Shown here one piece after another: positions 59,983 through 64,000 of a DNA stretch of 64,000 bases (within the stretch, counting starts at the first letter, position 1; every line of letters begins with the position of its first letter). The notes beneath the pieces are model-generated. The model ran no database searches and had not been told where the DNA came from. It worked only from the letters and a program-made list of their open reading frames with translations. The translations under genes were made by a program, and so were the position numbers. This DNA is from Vitrella brassicaformis (taxonomy: Eukaryota > Sar > Vitrellaceae), in assembly GCA_001179505.1 (NCBI GenBank), contig CDMY01000295.1:313336-377335 (forward strand), given 5' to 3'.

Positions 59983-61250
59983 CTGAAAGGGGGAGGAGAG
60001 GGCCGTTGAGTGGGGGTGAAGTGGCTGCATGTTTGGGTGCTTTGTGTTGCAGTTCAAGGGCGGTGGGTGTCGCCGGGCTTCGCATGTGCATTCGGACAAC
60101 CGTGACTTGATTCATTCAAAAACCTGTCTGTCGTTTGCGTCGGGGCCTGCGAGACATTGAGTGTCTCTCGTGCCAGTCGAGCGGCGAGCACTCTGTTGGC
60201 AATGCGGCGTTGGTTGCTTGAGGCCGCGTTGAGCCCTGCTCATGATCGACCCACCTTCGTTTGTCCAGATGAAGTGCACTGACGGGCAGTGCATTACGAC
60301 CTTCAATTGACAGCTGGATTGACTGACTCCATTCTGTACGCTTGTCATCTTTTGGGTGTGGCAGATAGCCATACTTACTGTGTCTCCCACTTTGCACAGA
60401 CAAACAGACAGCGATGGCATCCGTCCATGCCTGTGTCATCGAGTGTCATCCATGTCACACACACAAAGTTAATGGGCAGCAAGCTGCCACCCATTGGCAG
60501 TGAGTTGAGTCCATTCACGCTTGTAAGTGAGAAGCCAAGGGCATGAGATGGGTCAATTCAGCTGAGAAGTAGCCACAGGCAGGGAGGCAGGGCACAGGAA
60601 ATACACTTATTGACCGCGTCGGGCACATGCCGCCCTCATCGCCATGTCCAACAGTCAGCCATCGACAGAAACGGATGCACACAGCCAGCGTCTACACAGA
60701 TGGCATTCGCGCCACCGTCAGATCTATACGTGCATCAGACCACTCGTCGTCAACCGCCTGGCCGCCACGCATCGTCAGCCCATAGTGGTCTCTCTCTGTC
60801 TGGTCAATCCATCGCTCCACTGCTGAACGAAATGAAGCCTCTCTCCGCTCACATGAGATGCTGCCACCGTGGATGTGAGCACCTCAATCCTCACTCACCG
60901 CCGCTGGCTACAATGGCCTCCCAACACACAGCACCTGACATCTGCACAATTATCTACACACACACACACAAGGGCATGAGAGATTGGCTTGTCCGCCCTC
61001 CCATCCCTCCTTACGCTGCCCGATGCACTGTGAGCGCGAGGCCGACAAATTGCCATCAACAGCGGGCGCCTCAGCTGACGCGGACCGTCAAGATCGCTCA
61101 CCCAGACAAAATCGTATAGAACCCTTCCAATCAGCCAGCTGCTCCCTCCAATTTGACTGACACACACACAACACAGGGACACTTCCCTGCGCTGCCTGTC
61201 TGTCTGTGTGTCTGTCTGTCTGTCTGCCTGTCTGTCTTTCCCTCCTTCAC
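59983..61250. other. Duplicated ankyrin 3' flank and F-box-like relic
   Basis: The first about 350 bp resembles the flank after copy C. Around 60990-61060 the minus strand reads QCIGQ in the context seen in gene E (VVEQCIGQAERAYYG), so this is probably a decayed 3' part of the F-box-like paralog. No intact frame. An AC run lies at 60955-60971 and a CTGT run at about 61195-61235. Confidence 0.4.
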
Positions 61251-63200
61251 CAGTGTGTCATTTTTTGGTGGTCTGACTTCCCCGACGAGGTAACCAAGGA
61301 AAGCCTCCTCGTCCTGGAGCAGACGGCAGAGAGCGCTGTAGCGATCAATCAGTCAGTCAACCACACACGCCAATCAGACAGAGGCCATTGAGATGTGTCG
61401 GGATTGCCCTCTCCTTTCCCCTCTCATGACTGACCATTCTGTGCTCTGTGCCCCAGCAGTATCCCGCGGGCCGTCTCCCACTCCCTTCTCAGGTTCGGCA
61501 ACCTCGACAGCTCTGGGTCACAGCCGCCGCTGCAAACATACACACATGTGATAGGTGGCTTCATGTAGGACGTCGTTGCTCACACAGGGATTTGAGCTTG
61601 GGAGCACGCTCCAGCATTCTCTCGATGTCTCGCCCAATTGCAGGCGAAGAAGAGATGGAAACTGCCACCGTTGGAATCTGCACACACACACAAATCCGCA
61701 CAGATGCACTCCCAGCTGTGACCATCACAAACAGTGACACGTACGACCATCCTTCGACGTAGAGCTCCTCGAGTTGCGAAAAGGCCACAGTGGCCGGCGA
61801 TGTCGGCACATGGCCTTGATCGAAGTAGTAGTCCCAGTCCTCCCCCGCACAGAGCTTCATGCGCGTGATTGTGTCGCGAGACGCCTCGATTCACTCGAGA
61901 GGGAAGAAGAGGGCCCTCCAGTGACTGCTGACGTGCACCGTCCGCAGCCGACTCTGCAAGGAGACAGACAGACAGACAGACAGGAGACACAGTTAGCTGC
62001 CTCTTCTAGTTGGTGCACTCTATTGGAGCCCACCCACCAGTTTCTGCTTCAGTTTGTGGAGCGTCTCGTCCTCTCTCTGCCGCCTGAGGACCGCCCCGTC
62101 ACCCTCCCCTCATCATTGTTTCCCCCCTCCTCCCCTCTTTCTTCGTCAGCTTCCTCCCGCTCTTCATCCTCGTCGCTCTTCGCGTCGCCATGGATGCCGA
62201 TCTCCTCAAGTGTCCGACCGGCGTTCATCCGAATGCTCCGACCCCACCACTCTCGCTCGTCCTCACCAATCACTAAGTGGCGGTACACGCCCCTCGTGTC
62301 GTCGGTGACGTGCTGCTTGATGAACTTGTTGACGCGGGAGAGGGGCGCGGCGTCTTTGGTGGGCAGGAGGGCCAACACGATGTGCGCCACGTCGGGCGGC
62401 AGGCCGTCGAGACTCGGACGACCCGAGTAGGGCTGACGAAGAACACAGCGCACAGACACGTGTCTGTACGTGGATATCTCGGTTCATCTCGTTGTGTGGC
62501 TTGCCTGGGCTGCTATGGCGTCTGGTGGGAGGGGTTCGTTGGCGATCGGTTGAGGGGCAGGCGGCTTGGCGACGGCCACGCCGCCGAGTGTCTTGATGAG
62601 ACCCCGTAGCATGTCATATCGCGACACGACCGACTGATCCAACTTCTGCAGGCTGTTCGACAGCCGCGGCATCTGTCAAGACACACATCAGCACTCACAG
62701 ACAGAAGGAGAAAAGTGTGTGTGTGTGTGTGTGTGTACCTTGTCGGCCAGGGTGGGAGTGACGTATGGTCGCACCTCTGAGAGCACAACCGCCGTCTGCG
62801 CCTCCAGTAATTTGATCTTCTTCAACAGTGGGACCAGCTGACGCACATTCGCCTTGTCAGCCTGACGGAATGAGGGAACACACGGGCACACACATGGCCG
62901 ACAAGTGTGTCTGCGTGTCGTCCATGCAGGTGGGTCTGTCGCTGACCCAGTCTATGATGGGCCGCATCTCTTGGTCCGGCTGCTGGCCTCCGTCTACAGC
63001 TGCACCAGCGCTACATCCACCAACTGAGGGAGAGATCATCACGAGAAAGACAGGCGGCCATGAGTGAGTCTGGGCTGTTTCCTCTGTGAGTCCCTCTTCC
63101 CACCTCCGGCAGCAGCAGCAGCGGGCGATGAGCCATCACTGTCCACACGAGGCCTCTTGGCAGCACTCTCGAGAGTGCTGCCACACGCCTGGAAACCAAT
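61251..63200 (-). pseudogene. F-box-like paralog G, probably degraded
   Basis: Minus-strand exons in order from the 5' side: CGSTLESAAKRPRVDSDGSS (near 63190-63105); DGGQQPDQEMRPIIDWVSDR; ANVRQLVPLLKKIKLLEAQTAVVL; MPRLSNSLQKLDQSVVSRYDML. Next comes an F-box-like exon, LDGLPPDVAHIVLALLPTKDAAPL / SRVNKFIKQHV with a Ser/Glu-rich tail (62430-62040). Then come SRLRTVHVSSHWRALFFPLE, KLCAGEDWDYYFDQG...LEELYVEGWSYVSLF, and the duplicated IERMLERAPKLKSL exon. A TGA lies in frame at 61891-61893 unless spliced out, and the exon after the duplicated block is out of phase. No convincing ATG is found upstream of 63200 and no clear end, so I treat it as a probable pseudogene. Confidence 0.5.
61528..61632. 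repeat. 105-bp duplication, copy 2
   Basis: Partner of 56673-56777. Downstream of 61632 the exon continues with normal family sequence (SISSSPAIG), showing that this copy is the uninterrupted version. Confidence 0.85.
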
Positions 63201-63365
63201 GAGAGATCTGAAGCGATTGCTTCTCTCCCTCTTGATCCGTGCCTGTTGTTACCTACTTGCTTCTCTCTTTTTAGCACAGAAGGGCTTGGCAAAGGCTTCA
63301 AGCGCGCAAATTGCTAGGGTGTTCCAGGAAACCCCTCCAGCTGGACCCCCAATTCCATCGAACAC

Positions 63366-64000
63366 ATGAGGAAGAAATTCGAGCACGCTATCGGCCTGCC
63401 TGCCGACGTGGATGGTGGCAGAGGTGGGAGGCAGAAGGAGGGCTTGAAGGAGCGGGGCGACGAGGCCATGACCAAGGGGCAGCTGCCGAAGGAGCCGCCC
63501 GAGGCCTCAGAGGGCCGACCACTCAGCCACACTCCGCCGTCAGCTCCCCGCCCCGCCGTGCGATTCGGCAGCGACAGCCCCCAATCAAGCCAGCCCCTCC
63601 CCACGGCCCAGCAGCCCCTGTCGCCCCTACGACCGCCGTCTTCGAGTGAGTCCGACTCCGACTCCGACTCCGATTCTGATTCTCGTTCCTCCCCTTCTTT
63701 CCCACGGGCCTCCCGGCCATCACACTCTGCCGACCAAGACATTCTGACCCCTTCCAGTGGACCAGATGATGCACCGCCGCAGCCCTCATCTCCCAGTGCG
63801 TCCCCCGAATCGTCGACGACGGGGGAGCAGCTGGAGAGCCCTACCGTCAACGAAAGTCTCCCCCTGGAGCCGCTGGGGCTGTCACATGCGAAGTCCGCGA
63901 GAACGGAAGAAGAAGTGCTGTCGGAATGGAAGCAGGTGAGAGCGACACGGGTATCAGAGGTGCGAGTATGTATTAAGTTTTGTGTGTCTGTCTGTCTGTC
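63366..64000 (+). CDS. Ser/Asp/Pro-rich disordered protein, partial
   Basis: The frame from ATG 63366 has no stop before the window ends. It reads MRKKFEHAIGLPADVDGGRG, then a Pro/Ser-rich region (PLSHTPPSAPRPAVRFGSD) and an acidic serine run (SSSESDSDSDSDSDSD) at about 63646-63680. The exon probably ends at 63935 (AAGCAG/gtgagagc), since the following sequence is TG-rich intron. The high Ser/Asp content suggests a disordered region rich in casein-kinase-2 sites. No domain is visible in this part; the rest lies outside the window. It is transcribed away from the F-box-like paralog G. Confidence 0.6.
   Translation, partial: MRKKFEHAIGLPADVDGGRGGRQKEGLKERGDEAMTKGQLPKEPPEASEGRPLSHTPPSAPRPAVRFGSDSPQSSQPLPTAQQPLSPLRPPSSSESDSDSDSDSDSRSSPSFPRASRPSHSADQDILTPSSGPDDAPPQPSSPSASPESSTTGEQLESPTVNESLPLEPLGLSHAKSARTEEEVLSEWKQVRATRVSEVRVCIKFCVSVCL

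Overview
The window is nuclear DNA from an intron-rich protist. My best guess is a photosynthetic alveolate of the chromerid type (for example Vitrella). The reasons are: many short introns (about 60-150 bp) with canonical GT-AG ends; a calcium-dependent protein kinase with EF-hands; a plastid protein with the ASAFAP targeting motif typical of red-derived secondary plastids; a probable thylakoid-lumen protein; and cilium-linked genes. Naming the genus is an inference. Introns carry strand-specific simple repeats, above all TG runs just before the acceptor AG, so gene direction can often be read from repeat orientation.

Layout, left half (1-35 kb): six head-to-head gene pairs. (1) ankyrin-family gene A (-) with a TRAPPC14/MAP11-like gene (+). 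(2) An SPX-EXS phosphate exporter (-) with EMC6 (+). (3) Aspartokinase (-) with a plastid-targeted coiled-coil protein (+). (4) A probable thylakoid-lumen PsbQ-like protein (-) with an unknown membrane-anchored protein (+). (5) Ankyrin-family gene B (-) with a 21-exon calcium-dependent protein kinase that has EF-hands at both ends (+). (6) A small basic protein (-) with a double-module glycosyltransferase (+), their start codons separated by only 48 bp. A 3.2-kb repeat-rich desert (28.0-31.2 kb) separates pairs 5 and 6.

Middle (35.5-46.1 kb): a minus-strand run of a CCDC81-type HU-domain protein, a class I methyltransferase and RNA polymerase III subunit RPC2. RPC2 is head-to-head with an F-box-like orphan gene (+), which is followed by a second large orphan of similar style (+, 49.3-52.5 kb).

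Right end (52.9-63.4 kb): an accessory region that looks like a decayed tandem duplication of a two-gene unit. Each unit holds an ankyrin-family gene (+) tail-to-tail with an F-box-like gene (-). Ankyrin copy C has a 10-bp deletion that shifts its C-terminus. Copy D has an early nonsense codon. F-box-like copy E is 5'-truncated at a chimeric junction (56777) made of two nearly identical recent duplications (105 bp and 158 bp). The most novel element in the window is this pair of expanding, recombining lineage-specific families, including an ankyrin protein with an unrecognised conserved C-terminal domain. The last 0.6 kb opens a serine/aspartate-rich gene that runs off the window and whose reading frame is easy to miss because it has no stop inside the window.
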